Part shown: one piece after another, positions 53,154-61,566 of the stretch
How the letters are laid out: each line of letters starts with the position of its first letter
Position numbering within the stretch: position 1 is the first letter of the stretch
Origin: Streptomyces sp. F001
Lineage (GTDB): Bacteria; Actinomycetota; Actinomycetes; Streptomycetales; Streptomycetaceae
Direction of reading: 5' to 3'
Assembly (NCBI RefSeq): GCF_004187715.1
Contig: NZ_QZWF01000002.1
Location: forward strand, 620,001-684,000
Length of the DNA stretch: 64,000 nt
Notes under the pieces: generated by a model
Database searches by the model: none
The model's input: the letters and a program-made list of their open reading frames with translations, nothing else
What the model was told of the DNA's origin: nothing
Made by a program: the position numbers and the translations under genes

Positions 53154-53492
53154 ATGGCCTTGTGGAACGTCACCGCCCCCACCGTGCACACCGTGGGCGA
53201 GGAAGAAGTGCACGGCACCCAGACATGGGTCGTCCAGGCGCGATGCAGTATCGAGGCGGTGCGGCAAGTGGTCGCCCGCGCCGCCAGTGAAAACGCCGTC
53301 CGGCACCGCCGGGGTGCCGCCATCGATCTCACCGCGCTCACCGCCACCCGCTGGACGAGTCCACACGGGCTGCTGGGACCCACGGTTCCCTGCCCACTGC
53401 ACCCGCGGGCCGGACACGGCCGGTCGGACCAGGGTGCGGACACTTCCTCGCCCGCACCCCTTCCGGTCGGGTACAGGACTACTGCTGCCTGA
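53154..53492 (+). CDS. Hypothetical protein, 112 residues
   Basis: Not recognised. It begins MALWNVTAPTVHTVGEEEVH, GTQTWVVQARCSIEAVRQVV and becomes low in coding character after about residue 60 (GLLGPTVPCPLHPRAGH), overlapping the 3' end of the convergent YceI gene by 14 bases. AGGAGCAG upstream is a fair ribosome binding site. It may be real in its first half only. Confidence 0.4.
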   Translation: MALWNVTAPTVHTVGEEEVHGTQTWVVQARCSIEAVRQVVARAASENAVRHRRGAAIDLTALTATRWTSPHGLLGPTVPCPLHPRAGHGRSDQGADTSSPAPLPVGYRTTAA

Positions 53493-54033
53493 CCGCCTCG
53501 ATCTCGAGTGCGATCCCGACGCTGTCCCCGATCAACGCGCGCCCGCCGGGCAGGGGCACATTGCCCGTCACGCCGAAGTCGGAGCGGCTGATCCGGGTGG
53601 ACGCCCGGAATCCGGCTCGCGTGCCGCCCCACGGGTCCTCGGCGACGCCGAGGAGCACCAGGTCGAGGGTGACCGGACGGCTCTCGCCCCTGATGGTCAT
53701 GAATCCCTCGACGCGGTATCCACCGTTGTCCTGTACCCGTACGGTGACGGACTCGAAGTGTGCCGTCGGGTGGGTGTCGGTGTCGAAGTAGTCGGCGCTG
53801 CGCAGGTGCTTGTCCCGGTCGGCGTTGCGTGTGTCGACCGAAGCGGTGTCGATCTCGGCGCGGACGCTGGACCGTGTCGGATCGTCCCCGACCGTGATGG
53901 TCCCGCCGAAGGAGGTGAAGCTGCCGCGCACGCGGGCCATGAGGTGGCGCAGGGTGAAGCTCACTTCGGAATGGGGGGCTATCTGCCAGACACCGGTGAG
54001 CTGGTGGGTCTCGGCGGGCGGCACTGCGTTCAT
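53479..54033 (-). CDS. YceI-family lipocalin-like protein
   Basis: 184 residues. LTGVWQIAPHSEVSFTLRHL, MARVRGSFTSFGGTITVGD, DKHLRSADYFDTDTHPTAHF and FMTIRGESRPVTLDLVLLGV are the YceI core, an isoprenoid-binding beta barrel. No signal peptide, so cytoplasmic. ATG preceded by GGAGAT. It is divergent from the alcohol dehydrogenase and shares its promoter region with a KTGAC box and an A/T-rich box. Confidence 0.92.
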   Translation of the reverse strand: MNAVPPAETHQLTGVWQIAPHSEVSFTLRHLMARVRGSFTSFGGTITVGDDPTRSSVRAEIDTASVDTRNADRDKHLRSADYFDTDTHPTAHFESVTVRVQDNGGYRVEGFMTIRGESRPVTLDLVLLGVAEDPWGGTRAGFRASTRISRSDFGVTGNVPLPGGRALIGDSVGIALEIEAVRQQ

Positions 54034-54092
54034 GGTGATCTCCTGAGTGTGTAGGCGCAGGTGAACCGCCCACTCAGCCTATGGTCACAGTA

Positions 54093-54119
54093 TTGACGGT
54101 CAAGATTTATTACTAATAG
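54093..54119. promoter_or_regulatory. Operator candidate between yceI and the alcohol dehydrogenase
   Basis: TTGACGGTCAA (54093-54103) is a perfect palindrome of the same class as the GTGACTATCAC boxes nearby. It overlaps, on the minus strand, ATTAGTAATAAATCTTGAC (54099-54117), which matches 18 of 19 bases of the box at 532-550 upstream of the galactoside operon and could be the yceI -35 region. Confidence 0.55.
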
Positions 54120-54157
54120 GCTGTGTGGGCCGCCACAGGAGCGCCGAAGGAGTTGTC

Positions 54158-55261
54158 ATGCCGAAGCTGATCCAAGCCGCCGTCGTACCGGAGCCGGGTG
54201 CCGACTTCGAGACCCTGGACGTGCTGCTCGACGACCCCCGCGCCGGTGAGGTGCTGGTACGCGTCGAGGCGGTCGGTATCTGCCATGCCGACATCGCCGC
54301 CCGGGAGGGGAAGACCCCCTTCCCGCATCCGGCCGTACTGGGGCATGAGGGTGCCGGAGTGGTGGAGACGGTCGGAGCGGGCGTCACCTCGCTGCGCCCC
54401 GGTGACAGGGTGGTGCTGACGTTCGCCTCCTGCGGTGCCTGTGCGAGCTGCCGCTCCGGTCTGCCGAGCCAGTGCGTGGATTTCCTGTCGCTCAACTTCG
54501 CCGCCGGGGCGCGCCCGGACGGCAGCCCGACGCTGTGGCACGGTGACACACCGCTGCACGGGCACTTCTTCGGGCAGTCGTCCTTCGCCACCCATGCGCT
54601 GGTCACCGAACGGAACGCCGTGAAGCTCCCCGACGACGCGCCGCTGGCCACGCTCGCACCGCTCGGCTGCGGCATCCAGACCGGCGCCGGCGCGGTGCTG
54701 AACGTGCTGCGGCCGGCGCCCGGCGGTTCGGTCGCGGTGTTCGGGGCCGGTGCTGTGGGGCTCGCAGCCGTCATGGAGGCCCGGCTCGCCCAGGCCGCGC
54801 AGGTCATCGCCGTCGACGTGAACCCCGGCCGGCTGGCCCTGGCCACCGAACTGGGTGCCACCGACACCATCGACGCCCGCACGGCCGACCCGGTGGCGGC
54901 CATCCGGAAGCTCACCGGCGGCGGAGCCGGTCATGTGCTCGAGAGCAGTGGCAATGTGCTGGTGTTCCGTCAGGCCATCGACGCCGCGGCCATCGGCGGC
55001 GTCATCGGCATCGTGGGCGCGCCCTTCGGACGCGAGGCGGCGGTCGATGTTGCGGACATCGTCAACGCAAGCAAGCGGATCGTGGGAATCGTCGAAGGCG
55101 GAGGTGTGCCCCACGTGTTCATCCCCACCCTGGCCGCACTGCACGCAGCCGGCCGCCTTCCCGTCGAGCGCCTGGTCACCACGTTTCCGTTCGACCGGAT
55201 CAACGACGCCGCCCGGGCCGCGGCCTTGGGCGAGGCCGTCAAGCCCGTCCTGCTCCTGTGA
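54158..55261 (+). CDS. Zinc-dependent aryl-alcohol dehydrogenase
   Basis: 367 residues of the zinc MDR type. VGICHADIAAREG (catalytic Cys), HPAVLGHEGAGVVETVG, structural zinc cysteines in CGACASCRSGLPSQC, then LGCGIQTGAGAV and the NAD motif VAVFGAGAVGLAAVMEA. This pattern fits benzyl/aryl-alcohol dehydrogenases. ATG 54158 has AGGAG about ten bases upstream. It heads a run of four coupled genes (ABM, hydrolase, quinone oxidoreductase), suggesting degradation or detoxification of an aromatic or aldehyde compound. Confidence 0.92.
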   Translation: MPKLIQAAVVPEPGADFETLDVLLDDPRAGEVLVRVEAVGICHADIAAREGKTPFPHPAVLGHEGAGVVETVGAGVTSLRPGDRVVLTFASCGACASCRSGLPSQCVDFLSLNFAAGARPDGSPTLWHGDTPLHGHFFGQSSFATHALVTERNAVKLPDDAPLATLAPLGCGIQTGAGAVLNVLRPAPGGSVAVFGAGAVGLAAVMEARLAQAAQVIAVDVNPGRLALATELGATDTIDARTADPVAAIRKLTGGGAGHVLESSGNVLVFRQAIDAAAIGGVIGIVGAPFGREAAVDVADIVNASKRIVGIVEGGGVPHVFIPTLAALHAAGRLPVERLVTTFPFDRINDAARAAALGEAVKPVLLL

Positions 55262-55308
55262 ACCACCGGCGAACCGCGCCGGGCACCGTACGACTCCTGA
55301 GGACGATC

Positions 55309-55614
55309 ATGACTGCCGTAGAACTGACCCGCTTCCGGGTCCCCGCCGAGCGGGCCCAGGAACTTCTCGACGCGCGGCCGGGGATGCTCGAGGCGTTCCG
55401 CGCGGACCGGCACGGATTCCTCGGCGCCCAGTTGGTCCGCGTCGACGACGAGCAGTGGCTGGACATCGTGTGGTGGGACACGGCCGACGACCTGGACGCC
55501 TCCAAGGCCAAGGGTGGCAACCTCCCCGCCGTCCAGGCGTTCTTCGCGCCGATCAGCGAGCTGCTCAGCTCCGAGCGCGGCACCCTCGCCGACGCGACTG
55601 CCCAGCCGTGGTGA
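55309..55614 (+). CDS. Antibiotic biosynthesis monooxygenase (ABM)-domain protein
   Basis: 101 residues, ferredoxin-like ABM fold: VELTRFRVPAERAQELLDAR, ADRHGFLGAQLVRVDDEQWL and DIVWWDTADDLDASKAKGGN. Small dimeric proteins of this type oxidise quinols without cofactors or act as general stress proteins. CTGAGGACG lies upstream. Its stop overlaps the GTG of the hydrolase. Confidence 0.8.
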   Translation: MTAVELTRFRVPAERAQELLDARPGMLEAFRADRHGFLGAQLVRVDDEQWLDIVWWDTADDLDASKAKGGNLPAVQAFFAPISELLSSERGTLADATAQPW

Positions 55615-56510
55615 CCGCCGGGTACGGCCCCGCGCCGTCCCAGGCGGGCGATCTGTATCTTCCACCGGGCGACGGCATCCACCCGGTCGTGGTGCTCATC
55701 CACGGCGGGTTCTGGACGGCGATGCTCGACCGCAGCCAACTCGTGCCGTTGGCACAGGACTTGGTGGACCGCGGTTACGCCGTCTGGAACATCGACTACC
55801 GCGGTCTGGGAGAGGACGGCGGCGGTTGGCCCGGAACCCTGGAGGATGCCGCCGCTGCCGTCGACACTCTGGCCGGTCTCGTGGCGGGGCACCTGCCCGG
55901 CGGGCAGACCGCGGCCGATTCCGCCCGGGGCAGGCTGGACCTGGACCGCGTCGTGGCGATCGGGCACTCCGCGGGAGGCCAGCTCGCCCTGTGGCTTGCG
56001 TCCCGGCCCGGGCTGCCCGCTGGGGCGCCGGGCAGCAGCAACGCAGGCGTACCGCTCGCCGCCGCCGTATCACTGGCCGGCGTACTGGACCTGCGCGCCG
56101 CGGACGCCGACGAGTTGGGGGTCCGGTTCGGCGACCCGACCGTACCGCCACCGGCGAAGGCTCCCGCCCCGGCACGGCCGGAACTCGCCCCCACCATCGC
56201 GGGCCTGACGCCCCACGGGACGACCGCCGCACTGCTCGGTGGCCGTGCCGACGCCATGCCCGACCGTTACGCGCGCCTGGCTCAATCGAACGCCTGCCAT
56301 CGTGACCGCCACCTGTCGTCACGGGACGCCGAACGGCGTTCCCCCACCCAGAGCCGGGCGTACGTCGCCGCCGCCCGGGAACGAGGAGACCAGGTGGAGT
56401 GCGTGGAGGTCCCGGGCGCGGACCACTTCGACGTCATCGACCCGGGCCACCCGTCCTGGCAGGCAGTAGTGCGGCGGCTGCCGGACCTGCTCAAGACCGC
56501 GGGGGACTGA
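55611..56510 (+). CDS. Alpha/beta hydrolase, with a locally shifted segment
   Basis: About 299 residues. VVLIHGGFWTAMLDR gives the oxyanion HGGFW, AIGHSAGGQLALWLASR the nucleophile elbow, and CVEVPGADHFDVIDPGHPSW the catalytic His, as in BD-FAE/kynurenine-formamidase-like esterases. Between about 56281 and 56345 the frame reads oddly (AQSNACHRDRHLSSRDAERR), while the family sequence (SPIERLP, HGT....VP) appears in the other two frames. This suggests three one-base deletions that cancel, or sequence errors. GTG start overlaps the previous stop. Confidence 0.8.
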   Translation: MTAGYGPAPSQAGDLYLPPGDGIHPVVVLIHGGFWTAMLDRSQLVPLAQDLVDRGYAVWNIDYRGLGEDGGGWPGTLEDAAAAVDTLAGLVAGHLPGGQTAADSARGRLDLDRVVAIGHSAGGQLALWLASRPGLPAGAPGSSNAGVPLAAAVSLAGVLDLRAADADELGVRFGDPTVPPPAKAPAPARPELAPTIAGLTPHGTTAALLGGRADAMPDRYARLAQSNACHRDRHLSSRDAERRSPTQSRAYVAAARERGDQVECVEVPGADHFDVIDPGHPSWQAVVRRLPDLLKTAGD

Positions 56511-56512
56511 GC

Positions 56513-57481
56513 ATGCGCGCAGCGTGGTACGAGTCGACAGGCCCCGCGTCCGCGGTGCTGCGGGTCGGCGAGACGGAGGATCCGCAGCCCGGCCCCGGAG
56601 AGGTGCGGATCCGTGCGCACGCCTCGGGCATCAACCACGGGGACGTGATCAAGAGGCAGGACTGGATCGGCTACGGCATGGCCTGGCCCCGGGTGATCCC
56701 GCACTCGGACGGCGCCGGCGTCATCGACGCCGTGGGCGAGGGCGTTCCCCCCGCCCGGGTGGGGGAGCGGGTGTGGTGCTATGACGCGCAGTCGTACCGG
56801 CCCTTCGGTACGGCCGCCGGCTATGTGACCGTGCCCGCCGAGAAGGCGGTGCACCTCCCCGACGGTGTCTCTTTCGAGCAGGGCGCCTGTCTCGGGATCT
56901 CCGGGATCACCGCGCACCGTGCCCTGTTCATGGACGGTCCGCTGCGGGACGCCTGGGTGCTCGTCACCGGTGCCACCGGTGCGGTCGGCCGCTCGGCGGT
57001 TGCCCTCGCCCGGCGCGGCGGGGCGCGGGTGATCGCCACCGTCCGGCGGCCGGGCCCGGTGCCCGGCGCAGACCATGTGCTCCTGGCGGACGGCACGCTG
57101 CCTGGCCGGGTGAAGGAGTTGACCGCAGGGCGGGGGGTCGACCGGGTGCTCGAGGTGGCGTTCGGGGCCAGTGCGGACACCGATCTGGAGCTCCTCGCCG
57201 TGGGAGGGGTGATCGCCGCCTACGCCACCGACGAGGCACGCACGGCCATCCCCTTCTGGCAGCTGGGCTTCTCCAACGTCACCGTGCACTTCCTGGGAAG
57301 CGACGACTTCCCCGCCGCGGCCAAGCAGGCGGCGGCCGAGGAACTGAGCGCCGCGGCCGCCGCGAAGGCACTGGTCCATCCCATTGCTCACCGCTACCCG
57401 CTGGAGGACATCGCCGCTGCTCATGAAGCAGTTGAAAGCGGTAGCGCCGGAGGGCGCGTTGTGGTCGTTCCCGGCCTGTGA
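56513..57481 (+). CDS. NADPH:quinone oxidoreductase, MDR family
   Basis: 322 residues, zinc-free quinone oxidoreductase. MRAAWYESTGPASAVLRVGE, GEVRIRAHASGINHGDVIKR, VIPHSDGAGVIDAVGEGV, then the NADPH motif LVTGATGAVGRSAVALARRG and the family end HRYPLEDIAAAHEAVESGSA. Two bases after the hydrolase stop. It reduces quinones or enones, consistent with a detoxification operon. Confidence 0.92.
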   Translation: MRAAWYESTGPASAVLRVGETEDPQPGPGEVRIRAHASGINHGDVIKRQDWIGYGMAWPRVIPHSDGAGVIDAVGEGVPPARVGERVWCYDAQSYRPFGTAAGYVTVPAEKAVHLPDGVSFEQGACLGISGITAHRALFMDGPLRDAWVLVTGATGAVGRSAVALARRGGARVIATVRRPGPVPGADHVLLADGTLPGRVKELTAGRGVDRVLEVAFGASADTDLELLAVGGVIAAYATDEARTAIPFWQLGFSNVTVHFLGSDDFPAAAKQAAAEELSAAAAAKALVHPIAHRYPLEDIAAAHEAVESGSAGGRVVVVPGL

Positions 57482-57525
57482 CGACGCAGACCGTCCGCCT
57501 GAGCGAATGGGGTATAGTAAGAATC

Positions 57526-57536
57526 GTGACTATCAC
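57526..57536 (+). promoter_or_regulatory. GTGACTATCAC box at the start of the PIG-L remnant
   Basis: An 11-bp near-palindrome identical to the core at 52220-52230 and one mismatch from 58998-59008. It lies two bases before the ATG 57539 of the broken PIG-L gene, so it may have overlapped its promoter. Confidence 0.5.
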
Positions 57537-57538
57537 CA

Positions 57539-58050
57539 ATGCTGACCATTGGCTGGATGCTGCGGCAGACCGTGCCGGAGGGCTGGCGCCGAGGGCTCAC
57601 GGTGCTGGCGCACCCGGACGACTTGGAGTTCGGGGCCTCACCGGCGATCGCCCGGTGGACGCCCAGGGCAGGACCATGGCCGACCTGCTGGTCACCCGTG
57701 GCGAGGCCGGCCACCGCGCCGAGGGCTCCGCGCCGATCGACGCGGCCCGCGACGCGGCGAACCGGCGGGTGTTCCCCGAACTGCTCGACGAAGGACGCCG
57801 GCCGAGGTCCGGAGTCCGCTGCGCCATGTTCGGCTCGTCACCGGAGGCCGAGTCCTTCACCGACGTCACGGCGCACCTTGAGGGGGGGAATTCTCGGCCA
57901 CACACGAGGCGTACCTCGGCAACCTCGCGGGAGGATTCGACCCGGAGCGGTTCCTGCGCCGTCAGGCCGTCGATGCCGGGCGCCGCGCGGGAGTGCCGCC
58001 GGTGGTCGCCTGCGAAGTGGTCCCGCTGCGAGTCGGGATCAGCGACCGGT
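57539..58050 (+). pseudogene. PIG-L deacetylase-family remnant, frameshifted
   Basis: Three frames are needed: TVPEGWRRGLTVLAHPDDLE followed by FGASPAIARWT (His/Asp zinc motif HPDD), then MADLLVTRGEAGHRAEGSAP with VFPELLDEG, then HEAYLGNLAGGFDPERFLRR and GVPPVVACEVVPLR. Together they resemble PIG-L/mshB-like deacetylases. At least two indels break it. The last part overlaps the convergent MarR gene. Confidence 0.7.
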
Positions 58051-58539
58051 GCCCTTGCGCGGATCCCGTCTGCTGGCCGCGGCCTCGTCGAACTGCGCGA
58101 GCTGCCGGCCGGTGATCTCCCGGAAGGCGTCCTTGAAGGCCGCGTACTGCCGCTCGCCGATCGACTCCGCGTGCCGCTGCTCGATGGCGGCCATGATCGC
58201 GTCCGACTTCTTCATCTGGTCCCGCCCCCGGCGAGTGGGGACGATCAGCTTGGCCCGCCGGTCCCGGGGGTCGGGCCGACGCTCCACGTACTCCAGGGCT
58301 TCCAGCTCGTCGATCAGGTTGCCGATGACCTGCTTATGAGTGCCCGACTGCCGTGACAGCTCCGTCGCCCGGCTGCCCTCCTCGTCGAGAAAGCCCATCA
58401 CGGCGCCGTGCTGTGGACGCAGGTCGGGATGCCCCTGTTCGGCCAGCGTGTCGAAGAGCTCCTTCTGGACCGAGAAGAGCAGTCGGGTGGACAGAATCCC
58501 GAGATCCGGATCCTTGAGCTTCCGTTCGCTGCGCCGCAC
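58039..58539 (-). CDS. MarR-family regulator
   Basis: About 166 residues from the GTG at 58539, preceded by GAGGAGG at eight bases. Helix layout: STRLLFSVQKELFDTLAEQG, MGFLDEEGSRATELSRQSGT, recognition helix HKQVIGNLIDELEALEYVER, wing RRPDPRDRRAKLIVPTRRG. An ATG at 58578 would put the start codon inside the TTGACTGTCAC box, which is unlikely if that box is its operator. MarR proteins dimerise and respond to small phenolic or oxidised ligands; it is the natural candidate to regulate the surrounding KTGAC boxes. Confidence 0.85.
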   Translation of the reverse strand: MRRSERKLKDPDLGILSTRLLFSVQKELFDTLAEQGHPDLRPQHGAVMGFLDEEGSRATELSRQSGTHKQVIGNLIDELEALEYVERRPDPRDRRAKLIVPTRRGRDQMKKSDAIMAAIEQRHAESIGERQYAAFKDAFREITGRQLAQFDEAAASRRDPRKGTGR

Positions 58540-58564
58540 TATGACACCCTCCTCGTCACCGTTA

Positions 58565-58575
58565 TTGACTGTCAC
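58565..58575. promoter_or_regulatory. TTGACTGTCAC box upstream of marR
   Basis: An 11-bp near-palindrome of the class found at 52220, 54093, 57526 and 58998. It lies about 26 bp before the preferred MarR start (58539) and adjoins an A/T-rich stretch ATCAGTAATAATAATGGTC similar to the galactoside boxes. It suggests autoregulation. Confidence 0.55.
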
Positions 58576-58578
58576 CAT

Positions 58579-58985
58579 CAGTAATAATAATGGTCACGGA
58601 GGGCGTGGTCGGGGCTGCCGTCGCAGGCCCGGCGTGGATCCGTCCGTTCTCTGCTCTGCGCGGCGCCCACGTTGGTCCACCGCAACGCCTCGCTGACTCC
58701 GGCCGGCGGGCTGTGTCTGGCCCAGTGTGCCGTCGAAGACGGCTGGCGGGGGACAGGAGTCCTCCCCGCCCATCCTGCCGCCGCCCGGCTGTCGGATGCC
58801 CCTGCCCGGATCGACACCGCCGCCCGGCAGGCTTGCCGGGGCCGCGCTTTGCCGAAGAAGGACTACCCGCCTACCCGCCGTCCGGGAGCGCCCGCGAGCG
58901 GGGCGCTCGTCGGCGGACTTCACGCTGACCGGTTCCTGGTCCCTCCGGCACTGGACGCCGCACCTCGGACTCGAATACGATCAAG
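58579..58985. other. Intergenic region without a supported gene
   Basis: About 400 bp between the MarR gene and the next operator; no convincing frame. Short fragments only. Confidence 0.4.
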
Positions 58986-59020
58986 TTAGTCATGATTGTG
59001 ACTATCAAGAAACTGACTAA
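58986..59020 (+). promoter_or_regulatory. MarR-type operator candidate upstream of the SnoaL-like gene
   Basis: TTAGTCA (58986-58992) and TGACTAA (59014-59020) surround GTGACTATCAA (58998-59008), the same composite site as at 52207-52242. It lies 24 bp upstream of the ATG 59044, overlapping the likely promoter. Confidence 0.6.
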
Positions 59021-59043
59021 GGTCGGATCGTGAAGGAGTCGAC

Positions 59044-59553
59044 ATGAATGCCATCCGGAGGGCGGCCGCACCCGTCGTCGGTGTGCTGGCGGGTGCTGTG
59101 GCGGCCACGAGCCTGCTGCTGGGCGGGAATGCCACCGCCACGGAGAGCAACGTTGCTGGTGACCGGTTCGCCATCCGCGAGGTGATAGACCGTCACCAGA
59201 TGTACATCGATCTGCGGGACGCCGACAGCTACGCCGACCTGTACGCCAAGGACGGTCACTACCGGAGTCCCTTCGGCTCCGCCGACGGCCGCAGCGAGAT
59301 CAAGGCCATGTTCATCGACCTGGCCGAGAAGGGCTTCACCAAGGGCAAGCGGCACATGACCGGCCCCGCCATGATCGAGGTCAACGGCACGACCGCCACG
59401 GCCCGTTCCTGGTACTGGGTCGCGGAGACCGAGGCGGAGCACGCCGTCTATGCCACCGGCACCTACACCGACAAGCTCCGCAAGGTGAATGGCAAGTGGG
59501 AGATCGTCCAGCGCGTACAGACGCTGGACGAGCTTGCGCCCAACAGCCAGTAA
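59044..59553 (+). CDS. Secreted SnoaL/NTF2-like protein
   Basis: 169 residues. Signal peptide IRRAAAPVVGVLAGAVAATS, then the NTF2-like fold: FAIREVIDRHQMYIDLRDAD, SYADLYAKDGHYRSPFGSAD, TATARSWYWVAETEAEHAVY and VNGKWEIVQRVQTL. This family includes polyketide cyclases and bile-acid dehydratases; here function is unknown. AAGGAG lies before the ATG. A hairpin terminator follows 60 bases downstream. Confidence 0.88.
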   Translation: MNAIRRAAAPVVGVLAGAVAATSLLLGGNATATESNVAGDRFAIREVIDRHQMYIDLRDADSYADLYAKDGHYRSPFGSADGRSEIKAMFIDLAEKGFTKGKRHMTGPAMIEVNGTTATARSWYWVAETEAEHAVYATGTYTDKLRKVNGKWEIVQRVQTLDELAPNSQ

Positions 59554-59611
59554 CTCCGCCGATCGGAGCGCTCTGCCAGTCGTTTGCTCCGCTCGCTCGT
59601 CGAGCTGACTG

Positions 59612-59647
59612 CCGTCACCGTGCCGCGCTCTCGCGGCGCGGTGACGG
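59612..59647 (+). terminator. 16-bp hairpin downstream of the SnoaL-like gene
   Basis: CCGTCACCGTGCCGCG (59612-59627) pairs with CGCGGCGCGGTGACGG (59632-59647) around CTCT with one G-T pair. Location between genes fits an intrinsic terminator. Confidence 0.7.
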
Positions 59648-59758
59648 TCCTGCCGGTCGCCCGCCCCACATCAGAGGTCGTCATGTTCCAGGAAGACCGA
59701 CCACCGCTTCCCACCCGTCCCCGCCGCGGCGACCGCCCGGACCCGCCGCCCGCCGGTC

Positions 59759-61123
59759 GTGTGGTCGCGCCTCGCCGTCCGCGTGCTGGCCTACGGGCTG
59801 TTGCAGACGCTGGTCGCTCCTGCCCTGCCCGCATTCCGGAACCATTTCGGGGTGAGCGGCGACTGGTCCGCGTGGGTATTCACCCTCTACCTGCTGTCCG
59901 GAGCCGTACTGACGCCGGTACTCGCCCGTCTCGGTGACCGGCGCGGCAAGCGCCGTGTACTGCTCGCCACGCTGGCCGTCTTCGGCGCCGGCACCGTGCT
60001 GGCCGCCCTCGCATGGAACTTCCCCGTCCTGTTGCTGGCACGCGCGGCGCAGGGAGCTGGGGCGGCGGCACTTCCCCTGTCCTACGCCCTCGTCAGCATG
60101 CTGCTTCCCAGACAACGCATCGGCCAAGGCCTCGGCATCGTCTCCGCGATGATCGGAGCGGGCACCGCCCTGGGCTTCGTCCTCGGCGGCCTCCTGGTCG
60201 ACCACGCCTCCTGGAGGTGGATGTTCGCGGTACTCGCCGGCGTCATCGCGGTCGCCTTCGTGCTGGTGGCCAAATGGATACCGGACGACGCATCACGCCG
60301 GGACGAACCTCAGGACGCACTGGGAACCCTCCTGCTCTCCCTCGGTCTGGTGGCCCTGCTGCTCGCCATCACCCAGGGCTCGCACGCAGGGTGGCTTTCC
60401 GCCCCGGTGCTCGGCCTCTTCCTTGCCGCGGCCGTCTTCCTGGCCGCCCTGGCCGTGGCCGAACAGCGCACCCGGCACCCGCTGCTCGAACCGAGTGTCC
60501 TCCAGCGGTCGATGCTGCTGACTCACTCGGCCGCCGCGCTCTTCTACGCCGCGGCACTGATCTTCTTCCTTCTCGTGCCGACGCTCGCCCAACTGCCCGC
60601 CCACGGGCCCGAAGGCACCACGCGGGGATTCGGCTTCAGCATCACCGCCGCGGGCCTGCTGATGCTGCCCTCCGCACTGCTGCAGATCCTGGTGGCGCCG
60701 GTCGTGCCCCGCCTGGAGCGAGCCTTCGGTCACCGTGCCCCGCTGCTCGGAGGGCTGGTGCTGGTGCTGGCGGGAAGCGCCGCGCTGGCGCTGTGGCACG
60801 CAACGCCGGCACAGATCCTCGCCGATTCCCTACTGCTGGGAGCCGGGGCAGCCGCGAGCTTCGCGGCGCTGCCCTCACTCGTGGCCCGCTTCGCGCCGCA
60901 CCACGCGATCGCGACCGCCAACGGCCTCAACACCGTCGTCAGGACAGTCGGCGGCGTCATCGGAACCCAGGTCGCGATCGCGATCCTGAGCAGCCACTCG
61001 GTCGCCGGCTCCGAGGTCCCGGGCGAAGGCGCGTTCACCATCGTGTTCACCCTCGGCGCCGTGTTCTCGGCGATCGGTGTCGCAGTGGTCCTCTTCCTGC
61101 CGCGCTCCGCCACCAGGTCGTGA
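59759..61123 (+). CDS. MFS transporter, DHA-type drug exporter
   Basis: 454 residues with about 13-14 hydrophobic helices. Motif A between helices 2 and 3 reads ARLGDRRGKRRVLLATLAVF, and motif C-like ALPLSYALVSMLL with IGAGTALGFVLGGLLVDHAS follows. Start GTG 59759 lacks a ribosome binding site; the N-terminus is short before helix 1, and a different frame (from ATG 59683) leads into it, so a start-proximal frameshift is possible. Function: proton-driven efflux, probably of the compound handled by this region. Confidence 0.85.
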   Translation: MWSRLAVRVLAYGLLQTLVAPALPAFRNHFGVSGDWSAWVFTLYLLSGAVLTPVLARLGDRRGKRRVLLATLAVFGAGTVLAALAWNFPVLLLARAAQGAGAAALPLSYALVSMLLPRQRIGQGLGIVSAMIGAGTALGFVLGGLLVDHASWRWMFAVLAGVIAVAFVLVAKWIPDDASRRDEPQDALGTLLLSLGLVALLLAITQGSHAGWLSAPVLGLFLAAAVFLAALAVAEQRTRHPLLEPSVLQRSMLLTHSAAALFYAAALIFFLLVPTLAQLPAHGPEGTTRGFGFSITAAGLLMLPSALLQILVAPVVPRLERAFGHRAPLLGGLVLVLAGSAALALWHATPAQILADSLLLGAGAAASFAALPSLVARFAPHHAIATANGLNTVVRTVGGVIGTQVAIAILSSHSVAGSEVPGEGAFTIVFTLGAVFSAIGVAVVLFLPRSATRS

Positions 61124-61566
61124 GGTTCGGGGCTGCGGCGGTCGTGGGTCCCCGGGCACGGATTCGCGCGCTCATACGCAGGCCCCTGAACGCGCCCACC
61201 CACTCCCGATCAGCCCTCAAACTCCGGCCACGCCACGGAGTTGTCGTGCTCGCGGCCCTCTGCGACACGCGTTACAGCGTGTTGCAGAAGGTGAGCGCTG
61301 CAGCGGATGCGCCTCAGTGGTCCCAGAAAGGGGAATCAAGGGGCAGACACGAAGTCCCGTCTGCAGTCCCCTTACAGCGCTGTCCGGACCGAGGGGCCGT
61401 CGCCCGTGTCCATGCGGCCCGGCGGAACGCCGGCCCGGCGGAATCCCGGCCAGCGTCCGCCGCAGGGGGCTGCCTCCGGGATGCCCGACGACCACCAGCC
61501 GTACCCCGCACACCGCGTACGGCCGTGGCGCACCAACGCTCGGGTGCGCCGCACAACCCCCACGCC
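61124..61566. other. Intergenic region without a supported gene
   Basis: About 440 bp between the MFS gene and the next minus-strand gene; no convincing frame, repeat or RNA seen. Confidence 0.4.
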
